From contig CAZAEW010000003.1 in assembly GCA_964484065.1 (NCBI GenBank), forward strand, positions 85,722 to 149,721: DNA of 64,000 nucleotides. The letters are read 5' to 3'. A model generated the notes under the pieces. It ran no database searches. It saw only the letters and a program-made list of their open reading frames with translations, and was not told the origin of the DNA. Of the stretch, positions 1-8,129 are shown piece after piece (position 1 is the stretch's first letter; every line of letters starts with the position of its first letter). The stretch comes from JAEVLT01 sp964484065 (GTDB lineage: Bacteria; Bacillota; Bacilli; Bacillales; Cytobacillaceae). Both the position numbers and the translations under genes were made by a program.

Positions 1-81
1 GTGGGTATTAATACAGCTACAGTCATATATAAAAACGGTTGGACCCTTGAAGAATATTTTAATCATGTTAAAAAAATGTAA
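1..81 (+). CDS. C-terminal end of an unidentified protein (partial)
   Basis: An open frame runs from the first base to a TAA at 79-81 and gives about 26 residues ending in GWTLEEYFNHVKKM. The gene enters from the left edge, so its start and domains are not visible. It is followed directly by a hairpin with a T-run, which supports a genuine gene end. Too little is present to assign a family. Confidence 0.5.
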   Translation: MGINTATVIYKNGWTLEEYFNHVKKM

Positions 82-87
82 TGATTG

Positions 88-113
88 AAAAAGAGGTTTC
101 TTCCTCTTTTTTT
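88..113 (+). terminator. Rho-independent terminator
   Basis: AAAGAGG pairs with CCTCTTT around a short loop and a T-run follows. It lies just after the stop of the partial gene at the left edge. Confidence 0.75.
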
Positions 114-188
114 GCTGCCAGGAAAAGACAAATTTTTAAGCGGAATTTTGTATAAATGCAACTGCGCCTCTGACTTTTGCCTATAAGG

Positions 189-213
189 CTCGCCAATCGG
201 CGAGTTTTCTTTA
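189..213 (+). terminator. GC-rich hairpin with T-run
   Basis: CTCGCC (189-194) pairs perfectly with GGCGAG (199-204) across an AATC loop, followed by TTTTCTTT. It lies about 75 bases after the first terminator with no gene between, so it is a backup terminator or ends a short RNA that I cannot define. Confidence 0.6.
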
Positions 214-349
214 TCTTAGGTGAGAATAAGATAAAATACCATGATTTGTTTTTCATTAACTTTTCTTTGTTATTTTAATTAAAAAGATGTTATTCTAATC
301 ATTAAGAATTATATTATTGACGTTATGGTAAATGAAAGTGGTGAAAGCT

Positions 350-1825
350 TTGGATGAACAGAAAGTAGGACAAGACCAGCAAGAACAGGCAACGCTAGAA
401 AAAAGTTCAGGATTTATTCGTATGAAAAAGTTTCATTTTATCATGCTTTTGTTTTTGGTAGTGTTTCTATCCGCCGGTATTACGACATTTGCCCTTGCTT
501 TTGGAAAAGATAAAGTGGCAACTGTTGGGACTGACAGGACAGAATTTAATAAACTCTTTACTGCGTATGATACATTGAAAACAGATTATTATCAGAAGGT
601 TGATAAAAAGAAACTCGTTAATGGAGCTATTAACGGAATGGTAGAAGCACTTGGTGACCCATATTCCGATTATATGAGTAATGATGAGTCGAAAAGCTTT
701 CATAATAGTATCTCTTCTTCCTTCGAAGGGATAGGCGCTGAAATACAGGAGAAGGAAGGACATATCGTTATCGTTTCACCAATAAAGGGATCGCCTGCAG
801 AGAAAGCAGGGCTAAAGCCGAATGATATCATCCTTTCTGTCGGCGGAAAAAGCCTGCAGGGAATGAATTCTACCCAGGCGGTTTCGTTGATTAGAGGAAA
901 AAAAGGAACGAAGGTTGAACTGACAATTCAACGGCCAGGTACTGAAGGACCTGTAAAAGTTTCCATCATCCGCGATCAAATTCCAATTGAGACAGTCTAC
1001 GGAGAAATGGTCGGAGACGGAATTGCCAAAGTCCAAATTACCAGCTTCTCCAGCAATACAACAAAGGAACTTGTTACAACCCTTGATAATTTACAAAAAC
1101 AAGGAATGAAAGGACTCGTCTTGGATCTTCGCCAAAATCCAGGCGGATTATTGGACCAAGCTATCAATATTTCCAGTATGTTTGTGCCGAAAGGGAAAGT
1201 TCTTTTTAAAGTAGAAGACCGTGATGGAAAAACAAAAGAGTATACTTCTCAAAACAAATCTGACCAAGCGATGCCGTTAGTTGTTTTAATTGACAGCGGC
1301 AGTGCCAGCGCCTCGGAAATTGTTTCCGCAGCTGTAAAAGAATCTGCAGGTGTTCCGCTTGTTGGGGAAAAGTCGTTTGGTAAAGGAACTGTTCAGACTG
1401 CTGAGGACTTCCCGGATGGATCAAATTTAAAATACACGATGGCTAAATGGCTTACTCCTGATGGAAACTGGATTCATAAAAAGGGATTAAAACCGGATTA
1501 TCCTGTTGCATTGCCGGATTATGCTTCGCTGCCAATCATTAATCCTGACAAAGAATTAAAGCTTTCAGATGCATCTACAGATGTGAAAACAGCACAAAAA
1601 ATGCTGAAAGCGGTTGGTTTCGATCCTGGGAGGGAAGATGGCTTCTTTGATGATAAAACACAAAAAGCTGTAGTTGCTTTCCAGAAAGCGCAGCAATTAC
1701 CGTCAGACGGTGTCCTTAAAGGAGACACGACCTTGAAATTAATGGATCTCCTGCGTCAAAAAATCCAGCAAAATGACACACAATTACAAAAAGCGGTTGA
1801 AATTCTTAAAGAAAAAATGAAATAA
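350..1825 (+). CDS. ctpB: CtpB-like carboxy-terminal processing protease (S41)
   Basis: Membrane-anchored serine protease of the S41/C-terminal processing family. From the chosen start there is one membrane segment (about residues 30-50), a PDZ domain (about 125-205), the S41 core with the GSASASE motif (Ser320) and GKGTVQ (Lys345, Gln349), the Ser/Lys/Gln triad of CtpB, and a C-terminal peptidoglycan-binding-like repeat (about 405-465). In B. subtilis CtpB cleaves SpoIVFA during sporulation. I chose TTG at 350 because AGTGGTG sits 6 bases upstream; the ATG at 332 has no visible ribosome binding site. Size (491 aa) fits CtpB (about 480). Confidence 0.9.
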   Translation: MDEQKVGQDQQEQATLEKSSGFIRMKKFHFIMLLFLVVFLSAGITTFALAFGKDKVATVGTDRTEFNKLFTAYDTLKTDYYQKVDKKKLVNGAINGMVEALGDPYSDYMSNDESKSFHNSISSSFEGIGAEIQEKEGHIVIVSPIKGSPAEKAGLKPNDIILSVGGKSLQGMNSTQAVSLIRGKKGTKVELTIQRPGTEGPVKVSIIRDQIPIETVYGEMVGDGIAKVQITSFSSNTTKELVTTLDNLQKQGMKGLVLDLRQNPGGLLDQAINISSMFVPKGKVLFKVEDRDGKTKEYTSQNKSDQAMPLVVLIDSGSASASEIVSAAVKESAGVPLVGEKSFGKGTVQTAEDFPDGSNLKYTMAKWLTPDGNWIHKKGLKPDYPVALPDYASLPIINPDKELKLSDASTDVKTAQKMLKAVGFDPGREDGFFDDKTQKAVVAFQKAQQLPSDGVLKGDTTLKLMDLLRQKIQQNDTQLQKAVEILKEKMK

Positions 1826-1831
1826 TTGATC

Positions 1832-1869
1832 AGCCTGATCCTGATTGTACTAATGGATCAGGCTTTTTC
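1832..1869 (+). terminator. Terminator of the CtpB-like gene
   Basis: AGCCTGATCC (1832-1841) pairs with GGATCAGGCT, followed by a T-run. Confidence 0.85.
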
Positions 1870-1955
1870 ATTTAAAGAATATCCTGATTGTTTGTAGTTG
1901 AAGGGAAAATTCGATAAAATGGACAAGCAATTGAATTATTCACCGAGGTGAGATT

Positions 1956-2345
1956 TTGAAGCAAATCATTAAAGTTGACGAGGAATTAAAGAAGAAAATT
2001 ATCGAATTAGAAAAAAAATGCGAATGGATTTGCAGCCATCTCGCAGAGAAATATCAGAATGAGTTTCATCAGCATAATCAACAGCTTGTCATTGAATTCA
2101 TGCGTACTATAAATGGAAAAACAGTAACAAATCAAAATTTATTTGACAGTCATTATGAGTCATATATCGAAATTGGTGTTGAGCAGGACGATGAATATTT
2201 CCCAAATACAACGATACCAATTTGGAAATGCAAATCAGAATGGTTCCAAAAAATTGGCTATTTAACAAGACGAGATTCAATTCAATTGGAAGAAATGATT
2301 TCTTCAATTGTAAAAGAAATGCTTGATGATAAAGAGGGAGAGTAG
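1956..2345 (+). CDS. Conserved-looking hypothetical protein, 129 aa
   Basis: Starts at TTG 1956 behind GAGGTGAG. The protein is charged, with an N-terminal helix rich in Lys and Glu, two cysteines near residues 22 and 26 and another near 92, and an acidic C-terminus. It has no membrane segment or signal peptide. It ends just before the CobW-type GTPase at 2347 and is almost certainly in the same transcript, which suggests a link to metal handling, but only by position. I do not recognise the family. Confidence 0.7.
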   Translation: MKQIIKVDEELKKKIIELEKKCEWICSHLAEKYQNEFHQHNQQLVIEFMRTINGKTVTNQNLFDSHYESYIEIGVEQDDEYFPNTTIPIWKCKSEWFQKIGYLTRRDSIQLEEMISSIVKEMLDDKEGE

Positions 2346-2346
2346 A

Positions 2347-3261
2347 ATGGGAAAGGTAGAGGTCTTCATATTAACAGGATTCTTAGGGAGTGGGAAAACA
2401 ACACTGTTAAAACGTTTTCTTACAGATGAACGCAGATTAAACAGAAAAACGGCGGTCATTATGAATGAGCTGGGTAAAATATCGATTGATTCTTCAGCAG
2501 TAGAAGAAGATGTAACATTGAAAGAACTTTTGGGAGGGTGTATTTGCTGTTCGATGCAAGATAAGCTTGAATCACAGCTTCAGGACCTTCTTTTTCATGA
2601 ACAGCCCGATGTAATCTACATTGAGGCTACGGGTGCTGCACATCCCGTTGAAATCGCAGATGCCGCTTTATCTCCATTATTTGCAGACCGCATAAGCTTG
2701 AAAGGGATTATCACCACGGTTGATCCATTTAGATGGATGGACCGGGGAAAACTAAACCCTGCTCTGCAGCAGTTGCTGCTTGAACAGGTTCGTTATGCCA
2801 ACCTTATCCTAGTTAATAAATTTGACGAACTTTCCGAAGAGAGTCAGGCTAAAATTACATATGAAATACAATCCATCAATCCTAAAGCTCTTTGCCTTCT
2901 GACCAATCACTCGAAAGTTTCATTTGATAAAGTACGAAATCTTTGTACTTCTCAGGATTTTTCGAGATCAGATTCCAATACAATCAGTTTGAACTTAACA
3001 AGTTTTGTCTATCCATTTCATTCGCCTGTAAATCAGGAAAAGTTTGAGCATTTTTTAGTCAACCTGCCTGATTCGATTTATCGAATAAAGGGGTATATAA
3101 AATTTGAGCAATCCCAGTATCCTGTACTATTTCAATATTCCTACGGAATGCCTGTTTATTTAATGGAGTATATGAATTTACCTTTAAATTTAGTTTTTAT
3201 AGGGGAAGGGATAAATTGGTCTGAAATTTCAGAACAGTTGGCATCCCTTGAAAATGGATAA
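2347..3261 (+). CDS. CobW/COG0523-family GTPase (putative metal chaperone)
   Basis: G3E-family P-loop GTPase of the CobW/YjiA/ZagA group, which deliver Zn or other metals to client proteins. Visible motifs are GFLGSGKT (residues 11-18), the diagnostic GGCICCS metal site (Cys65, Cys67, Cys68) and NKFD for guanine recognition, followed by a C-terminal CobW domain. At 304 aa it is shorter than ZagA/YciC (about 397). I chose ATG 2347, behind AAAGAGGGAGAG, rather than the in-frame ATG at 2323, which lies inside the upstream gene. No Zur box was recognised upstream. Metal specificity cannot be read from the sequence. Confidence 0.85.
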   Translation: MGKVEVFILTGFLGSGKTTLLKRFLTDERRLNRKTAVIMNELGKISIDSSAVEEDVTLKELLGGCICCSMQDKLESQLQDLLFHEQPDVIYIEATGAAHPVEIADAALSPLFADRISLKGIITTVDPFRWMDRGKLNPALQQLLLEQVRYANLILVNKFDELSEESQAKITYEIQSINPKALCLLTNHSKVSFDKVRNLCTSQDFSRSDSNTISLNLTSFVYPFHSPVNQEKFEHFLVNLPDSIYRIKGYIKFEQSQYPVLFQYSYGMPVYLMEYMNLPLNLVFIGEGINWSEISEQLASLENG

Positions 3262-3418
3262 AGAAAACTCGATGCTTGGGAAGCCGTAAAGGCGAAGACA
3301 GAGGCGCAGCAGCACTTAATCTTTCATATAAACTAAAAAATAGCCGCTTATTTACAGGAATGATTATAATCTTCTAAGGTTACTCTTTAAATAGGTATTT
3401 CATAAATGGGGGTTCTTG

Positions 3419-4486
3419 ATGAAAAAAGCGGCTGTTTTTTGTTTTCTGATCTTTCTATTTCTTGATGGGAAGGGGATTCAGGCTACAAATCAGATAAGTT
3501 TTAGTATTGAAATGGCTCCGTGGAAGGAAGCAGACAGAATCCTTCCTAAATACTCCAAATTCACCGTAATGGATGTTGAAACAGGAAAGCATTTTCAGGT
3601 GCAAAGGCGTGCGGGAAGTCATCATGCGGATGTCCAGCCATTAACAGCAAATGACACAAAAATAATGAAACAAATCTATGAAGGCAAATGGAGCTGGAAA
3701 CGAAGGGCTATCATCATCGTACATAAAGATCAGTGGATCGCTGCTTCAATGCATGGAATGCCTCATGGTGCAGGAGCACTTCAAAATAATTTTCCTGGTC
3801 ATTTTTGTATCCATTTTTATGGGAGTACCACACATCGAACCAACTCGATGGATCTCGCTCATATGCTGATGATTTTCAAAGCAGCGGGAACATTAGACAC
3901 CTATTTGGGAAAAGCAGATCCATATGAAGTAATTAATGCTTATTTCACAGGTTTACAGCAACAGGATAAAAAACTTACGTCTGCCCTTTCATTACAAAAG
4001 ATGATTTGGAAGCCGGTTTATTCGCAAGTAAAAGCGGTGAGAATCACTCGATTACCGATGCTTCCGCCCGAAGATCTGACTGATGAGATCAGCCTTCATA
4101 TACCAATTGAAATTGATTGGGTTATAAAAAATATTGGCAGGCAAACATTCAAAGGAACTATTCATATAATCCGTTTTTCTCAATACGATCCGTGGAAGGT
4201 TGATTCTGTTCAGTTATTTAAAGAAAATAACGTTAAATATAAAGTAAGAAAGACCTCTATTTCTAAAAAAGGAATAGGGTCTTTTTTGGTTAAATTCTTT
4301 GTTCCCCGAACTTCACAAATGTTCTTTCATCTTCAATTAAACCGCAGACTGCACACTGTATCCGATAGGCGGGACCATTATATGGAATATGAAAAGGTTC
4401 GATTTGCCCTTCGCCATATTCAAGGAGGATATCTCCAGAAGCCGGATCTTTTTTTACTGCATGTACGACTTGTTCAATCAGATTAA
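3419..4486 (+). CDS. Secreted protein with GHFCIHF...TH motif; 3' end probably frameshifted
   Basis: Starts at ATG 3419 behind GGGGG, with a clear signal peptide (residues 1-23). The central region contains GSHHADVQPL and GHFCIHFYGSTTHRTN, a conserved pattern I recall from uncharacterised secreted proteins of Bacilli and Clostridia. It resembles, but is not, an L,D-transpeptidase motif. The final 70 or so residues are suspicious: they read through a terminator hairpin (4249-4287) and are translated antisense to the zinc-ribbon gene at 4290-4535. One base less in the A-run near 4222-4228 would give a stop at 4245-4247, just before the hairpin. The intact length is therefore likely about 275 aa. 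Confidence 0.65.
   Translation: MKKAAVFCFLIFLFLDGKGIQATNQISFSIEMAPWKEADRILPKYSKFTVMDVETGKHFQVQRRAGSHHADVQPLTANDTKIMKQIYEGKWSWKRRAIIIVHKDQWIAASMHGMPHGAGALQNNFPGHFCIHFYGSTTHRTNSMDLAHMLMIFKAAGTLDTYLGKADPYEVINAYFTGLQQQDKKLTSALSLQKMIWKPVYSQVKAVRITRLPMLPPEDLTDEISLHIPIEIDWVIKNIGRQTFKGTIHIIRFSQYDPWKVDSVQLFKENNVKYKVRKTSISKKGIGSFLVKFFVPRTSQMFFHLQLNRRLHTVSDRRDHYMEYEKVRFALRHIQGGYLQKPDLFLLHVRLVQSD
4249..4287. terminator. Bidirectional terminator between convergent genes
   Basis: AAAGACC (4249-4255) pairs with GGTCTTT followed by more T, with a partly paired CTATT/AATAG inner stem. It lies inside the annotated reading frame of the secreted protein and just beyond the stop of the minus-strand zinc-ribbon gene. 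Confidence 0.65.
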
Positions 4487-4535
4487 AACGGCTTCGGTTT
4501 GTTTTGCAATTTGGGCATCTGTAAGGGGCTGCCAT
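4290..4535 (-). CDS. Small zinc-ribbon protein, 81 aa
   Basis: The protein begins MAAPYRCPNCKTNRSRFNLI and ends with a second CxxC (IQCAVCGLIEDE), a four-cysteine zinc ribbon (Cys7/10 and about Cys61/64). I chose ATG 4535 because AAAGGAG lies 7 bases upstream; the longer frame to 4607 has no better site. I recall near-identical proteins in Bacillus genomes but know no function. Cytoplasmic, monocistronic, and convergent with the secreted-protein gene, whose frame overlaps it. Confidence 0.75.
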   Translation of the reverse strand: MAAPYRCPNCKTNRSRFNLIEQVVHAVKKDPASGDILLEYGEGQIEPFHIPYNGPAYRIQCAVCGLIEDERTFVKFGEQRI

Positions 4536-4671
4536 AACTTGCTCCTTTCTCAGAATATTTTTAGGGTTATTTTTTGCATTCTGATAAGGAAATATGTAAC
4601 AATTCATAAGGAAGTTTATTTGCTCAACTTCATAACGAGCCGATGGAGGAATTTTAACTGGGGGGAAATAT

Positions 4672-5121
4672 GTGAAAAAATTAGTCTATGTCTTTTTATC
4701 CATTTTCGCAGTGTTCGCATTAACAGCATGCAGCAGCCAAAAGCAGCAGCCAAAAGATTCAGTCCCAAAAATGCTTGAGGTAAATTTAACCGTTAGTCCT
4801 GCGAAAGGAGAAGTGAATCAGCAAGTGACTTTTAAGGCAGAGGTGACACAAGGTTCAGAAAAAGTAAACGATGCTGATGAGGTCACCTTTGAAATATGGC
4901 GTTCTAAGGATCCGAATCATGAGAAAATAACCATTAAAAATCCTAAAAACGGAGTTTACAGTCTCAAAAAAACATTCCAGCAGGAAGGGACATACTATAT
5001 CATTTCTCATGTAACAGCAAGGGGTATGCACAATATGCCTAAAAAGGAATTTGTTATTGGACAGCCAAGTGAGAAGGAAGATTCTCAATCTAACAGTTCA
5101 ATGGGTGATATGAAAATGTAA
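4672..5121 (+). CDS. FixH/YtkA-like lipoprotein
   Basis: A lipoprotein with signal peptide and lipobox LTAC (Cys20), followed by one beta-sandwich domain of the YtkA/FixH type (TVSPAKGEVNQQVTFKAEV... GTYYIISHVTARGMHNMPKKEF). The MHNMPKK segment and the Met-rich tail (SSMGDMKM) hint at copper binding, as in other extracytoplasmic YtkA-like domains. GTG 4672 is used behind GGGGGGAAA. Exact role unknown; a periplasm-side metal or respiratory assembly role is inference from the fold. Confidence 0.7.
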   Translation: MKKLVYVFLSIFAVFALTACSSQKQQPKDSVPKMLEVNLTVSPAKGEVNQQVTFKAEVTQGSEKVNDADEVTFEIWRSKDPNHEKITIKNPKNGVYSLKKTFQQEGTYYIISHVTARGMHNMPKKEFVIGQPSEKEDSQSNSSMGDMKM

Positions 5122-5137
5122 CATTAAAGCTGTTGAA

Positions 5138-5166
5138 AGAAGGCAGTCAAAACTGCCTTCTTATAA
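5138..5166 (+). terminator. Terminator of the FixH-like gene
   Basis: AGAAGGCAGT pairs with ACTGCCTTCT over a 3-base loop; it can also act on the convergent Hsp20 gene. Confidence 0.75.
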
Positions 5167-5179
5167 GAGTTACCTTGTT

Positions 5180-5644
5180 TTAGCTATCCTGATTATCTGA
5201 CGAAATCGGGATATCCTCGACTTCTTCACGAACGATAGGCATTCTAATCGTTAAGATCCCATCTTTTAAATGGCTGCATCCCTTTTCCAAATTGACTGGG
5301 AATGGGAGGATAAGTTCCTTTTTAAATTTAAGGTTGGCCCGCTCCTTAATAAAATATTTCCGTTTGGGCTTTAGTGATTTAAATTCACCTGTGAGGGTTA
5401 AGGTTTGCTCGTGAACGGAAAGGTGAATATCCTCTTTTTTTATCCCTGGAATTTCTACCTCTAATACGATTTCACCCGTTTCCTCAAATAAATCACATTT
5501 TGGAAAATAGTCCTTTGCAATTGAAAATGGATTAGCAGAAATTGGTGACTGAAAAGATGATTGTTTATCTGAAAAAATTTGTTTCCAAAAACTTTCAGCA
5601 TTATATTGCTGGGCAAGATCCAGCCATTTGGTAAATTTATCCAT
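5180..5644 (-). CDS. Hsp20/alpha-crystallin-domain protein (spore-type)
   Basis: 154 aa with an alpha-crystallin-like beta sandwich from about residue 52 (GEIVLEVEIPGIKKEDIHLSV, ending DGILTIRMP). The N-terminus (KWLDLAQQ...SFWKQIF) is shared with the protein at 52820-53308, so the two are paralogues within this window. Small Hsp20-fold proteins of this type in Bacillus (CotM, CotP, GerT) are linked to the spore coat. Immediately upstream on the same strand is the GerT-like gene, which supports a sporulation role. The canonical I-x-I tail is weak. Confidence 0.75.
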   Translation of the reverse strand: MDKFTKWLDLAQQYNAESFWKQIFSDKQSSFQSPISANPFSIAKDYFPKCDLFEETGEIVLEVEIPGIKKEDIHLSVHEQTLTLTGEFKSLKPKRKYFIKERANLKFKKELILPFPVNLEKGCSHLKDGILTIRMPIVREEVEDIPISSDNQDS

Positions 5645-5694
5645 TTTTTACTCTGCAGCCCCTTTCCCTTAAAAGATGAAATCCTATAGCTTTT

Positions 5695-6165
5695 TTAATG
5701 TTCCATAACATCAATTTCAGAAAACTGCATATCAATATTTTTAGGGATTCTTACTTCCAGCGTTCCGTCTCTATAATTTGCAGCAGCCCCCTTTTTTTTG
5801 ACAATAGCGGGCAAAGTAAAGACATGTTTATCTTCATGATCCGGGATTCTTTCAACAATTAATTGGTTTGAAGTATGATAAATCCGCATTTTTCTAATCC
5901 AGTCTTCTTTTTTTATCGGTATTCTTACAAAAACAAAGTCGTGCGTTTCAAACGCAGCAGCATTTAAAGTGTTACCGGACTGTTCCTGCACATTCGACGG
6001 TTGACCGCTGTTCATTAATTCATGAGGATTCATCATTCCTCTCAAGCTTCCCGGCAGCATTTTTTCCAATATGTCCTGAATATATTTATTGATTTCCTCT
6101 GGATTCATTTTTTTTAGCATATTTTGCGAGTCGTTATTAAAAGGAAACATATTCCATGGGAACAA
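5695..6165 (-). CDS. gerT: GerT-like Hsp20-fold spore germination/coat protein
   Basis: 156 aa beginning MFPWNMFPFNN, with a MNPEEINKYIQDILEKMLP helix and a divergent alpha-crystallin domain from about residue 72 (DFVFVRIPIKKEDWIRKMRIYHTSNQLIVERIP...). This architecture matches my memory of B. subtilis GerT (formerly YocF), a mother-cell coat protein needed for efficient germination. It sits 50 bases upstream of the Hsp20 gene at 5180-5644, likely in one transcript. The symbol is assigned by resemblance and is tentative. Confidence 0.6.
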   Translation of the reverse strand: MFPWNMFPFNNDSQNMLKKMNPEEINKYIQDILEKMLPGSLRGMMNPHELMNSGQPSNVQEQSGNTLNAAAFETHDFVFVRIPIKKEDWIRKMRIYHTSNQLIVERIPDHEDKHVFTLPAIVKKKGAAANYRDGTLEVRIPKNIDMQFSEIDVMEH

Positions 6166-6420
6166 TTTGTCTCATCCTCTCAGGAGAGTTTTTGATTGAT
6201 TTTCGCAGCTGAACAAATGTTGGGGTGAGTCCGGAATAAAGGGTAAAAATAATAAGCTGCTTTCAGTCTTATTTCATCCTATGCAGCTTTTTGCCCATCC
6301 GTTATCGAAATTTTAAAAAAAGAATGTTTTTCGCAGGATAATGGCGAATTATTTGCATATCAAGATAAATCTTTTTACCATATAGAGAAGAATAAATAAA
6401 ATTGTGAGGTTAACACTGGG

Positions 6421-7203
6421 ATGGGAAAATATGCTTTGATTACAGGGGGAGCATCTGGAATAGGAAAAAGGACCGCCTATTCCTTAGCGGAAAAAGGATA
6501 TCAACTGGCTATTAGTTACCGCAAAAGTGAATCAGAAGCCCTTTCTTTAGTTAAACAGCTATCTGATCAATTTGGAACGAGACATATCTGCATCCAAGGG
6601 GATGTAACCAATCAAAAGGATTGCGATTTTGTCGTTGAAAAAGTTTTATCCTCTTTTTCTTCCATTGATGTTCTTGTTCATAATGCCGGTCCATATATCC
6701 GTGAACGAAAAAAGCTGACAGATTATTCTTTTCTGGAGTGGAGCTATATATTAAATGGTAACTTAACTGCAGCTTTTTATTTGTCAAAGCTTATTATTCC
6801 TATTATGAGAAAAAGAAAATGGGGGCGAATCGTTACATTAGGCTTTGACAGGGCAGAAACAGCTCCAGGATGGATTTATCGTTCCGCATTTGCAGCTGCC
6901 AAAACAGGGCTGGCCTCTTTAACGAGAACAATTGCCTTAGAGGAAGCTGAAAATGGGATTACAGCGAATATGGTTTGTCCTGGAGATATTGTTGATGAGT
7001 GGAAAGAAAAAGATATTGAGACCGCTATATCCATTAATAACAATGAAACTCCTGTTGGCCGGCCCGGCACTGGTGAAGATATTGCGCGGGTCATCTCCTT
7101 TTTAGTCGATGAGAAATCCAGTTTCATTACAGGGAGTATTATCCCAATTACCGGGGGAATGGATGTACTGGGGAAAGTTTTTAAGCGAGAACGCAACGAA
7201 TGA
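6421..7203 (+). CDS. Short-chain dehydrogenase/reductase with altered active site
   Basis: 260 aa Rossmann-fold SDR with intact cofactor motif TGGASGIG (residues 8-15), GDV and NAG motifs, so NAD(P) binding is likely. The catalytic residues are changed. The YxxxK motif reads FAAAK (Phe in place of Tyr, Lys kept), and the usual Ser 12-14 residues earlier, normally in an ISS context, reads TLGFDRAE with no Ser. The fold is otherwise FabG-like, with a C-terminal GG motif. It may be a non-classical enzyme or a binding protein. It stands alone, divergent from the GerT-like gene. Confidence 0.8.
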   Translation: MGKYALITGGASGIGKRTAYSLAEKGYQLAISYRKSESEALSLVKQLSDQFGTRHICIQGDVTNQKDCDFVVEKVLSSFSSIDVLVHNAGPYIRERKKLTDYSFLEWSYILNGNLTAAFYLSKLIIPIMRKRKWGRIVTLGFDRAETAPGWIYRSAFAAAKTGLASLTRTIALEEAENGITANMVCPGDIVDEWKEKDIETAISINNNETPVGRPGTGEDIARVISFLVDEKSSFITGSIIPITGGMDVLGKVFKRERNE

Positions 7204-7319
7204 TGGATACGATAATATAGTTATGTAAACTACAAGAACGTATTTTTTGTTTGTATGAATGAAAATACCTCCTTTTGTCAATCATAAGAAAAAAACAGCT
7301 ATGGAAGGAGCAAAAACAC

Positions 7320-7478
7320 ATGAGTTTTAACTTAAACCGGATCAATCCAAACCAAACACAAGTTTTTTTTCATGATGGCCGTTTTGAAACGTTAACAAAT
7401 GAAGAACTGGAAGACTTTTTGCTCCAAATGGGAGTCAGTGATGTCGGTGAAATGGGCCAACAAGACTTAAAAGAATAA
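7320..7478 (+). CDS. Small hypothetical protein, 52 aa
   Basis: Starts at ATG 7320 behind AAGGAG (7303-7308). The sequence MSFNLNRINPNQTQVFFHDG continues into an acidic C-terminal half (NEELEDFLLQMGVSD). No cysteines, no membrane segment. It is followed by a strong terminator, so it is a free-standing gene or the end of a short transcript. I do not know its function. Confidence 0.65.
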   Translation: MSFNLNRINPNQTQVFFHDGRFETLTNEELEDFLLQMGVSDVGEMGQQDLKE

Positions 7479-7483
7479 ACTAA

Positions 7484-7518
7484 AAAAGACTAAATCGATC
7501 GCTGATTTAGTCTTTTAT
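7484..7518. terminator. Bidirectional terminator
   Basis: AAAAGACTAAATC pairs perfectly with GATTTAGTCTTTT between the small plus-strand gene and the acetyltransferase on the minus strand. Confidence 0.85.
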
Positions 7519-7531
7519 AATATCATTTTCA

Positions 7532-8086
7532 TTAAGCCAATTTGGATGTATCGGATAGGTCAGCAGAGGATCTCATCAGATGCAGAGTATATTGATCTTT
7601 TGGTATTTCGTAAAGATCGTATATATCCCCAGCTGCATTCAACTGATCATATAATGATTTACGCGTTTCGTTTGCCTTAACGACATAGGGGAGCTTTTCA
7701 GCTGCCTTGATTGAGCGGATATTTTCTTTTCGGATTCTCATAAAAATCTTTTCAATATTCACTTCATAAAATAACTCTTGGAAAAAGGCTTCTTTAGCTG
7801 GACTGTTATATCCTTTCCCATGATAGGGTTTTCCAAGCCATGTACCAAGGAAACCAGCGCTATTTTCAATATCATACAGATTGATGGTTCCTATTGGTGC
7901 ACCCCATTCATCCACGATTGTACGTGAAATTAATTCTCCGCGCTCTTCTGCTTCTATCGTTTGTTTTGTCATAAACAAAAATTCATCATAAGATGCTGCT
8001 TTTTGACGCACAAAAGGGAAGACATCCGGGTGCGTCATTAATTCGAATAAAGCATGACATTCGTGAAGATCACGTTTCTTCAACAT
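7532..8086 (-). CDS. GNAT-family N-acetyltransferase
   Basis: 184 aa, RimJ/RimL-type GNAT fold: N-terminal strand and helix (LFELMTHPDVFPFVR), a central beta region (GTINLYDIENSAGFLGTWL), and the acetyl-CoA pyrophosphate loop region YHGKGYNSPAKEAF, close to the Q/RxxGxG/A consensus. I chose ATG 8086, behind GGAGGG; longer in-frame starts run into the structured leader. Substrate unknown. The leader (8130-8221) contains competing hairpins, so expression may be controlled at the RNA level. Confidence 0.75.
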   Translation of the reverse strand: MLKKRDLHECHALFELMTHPDVFPFVRQKAASYDEFLFMTKQTIEAEERGELISRTIVDEWGAPIGTINLYDIENSAGFLGTWLGKPYHGKGYNSPAKEAFFQELFYEVNIEKIFMRIRKENIRSIKAAEKLPYVVKANETRKSLYDQLNAAGDIYDLYEIPKDQYTLHLMRSSADLSDTSKLA

Positions 8087-8129
8087 GAATATCCCTCCAA
8101 TCGGGCATTCCGCTCCATTGGTAAAAATA

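Noticed and set aside
332..349. ATG 332 as start of the CtpB-like protease
   Set aside because: No ribosome binding site upstream, whereas TTG 350 has AGTGGTG at 6 bases. Kept as alternative in the feature text.
3285..3320. GGCGAAGACAGAGGCGC resembles the 5' core of the lysine riboswitch
   Set aside because: None of the later conserved segments (AAGAGTA, GGGAGCG, GGCTG) follow, and no lysine gene is downstream. Treated as chance or a decayed fragment.
4389..4778. 129-aa plus-strand ORF
   Set aside because: It runs antisense to the zinc-ribbon gene and then into the FixH-like lipoprotein gene in another frame; no ribosome binding site or family match.
6240..6300. Hairpin AGCTGC...GCAGCT followed by TTTTTG as terminator
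   Set aside because: Only a 6-bp stem with a loop of about 20 bases and no gene ending there; too weak to annotate.
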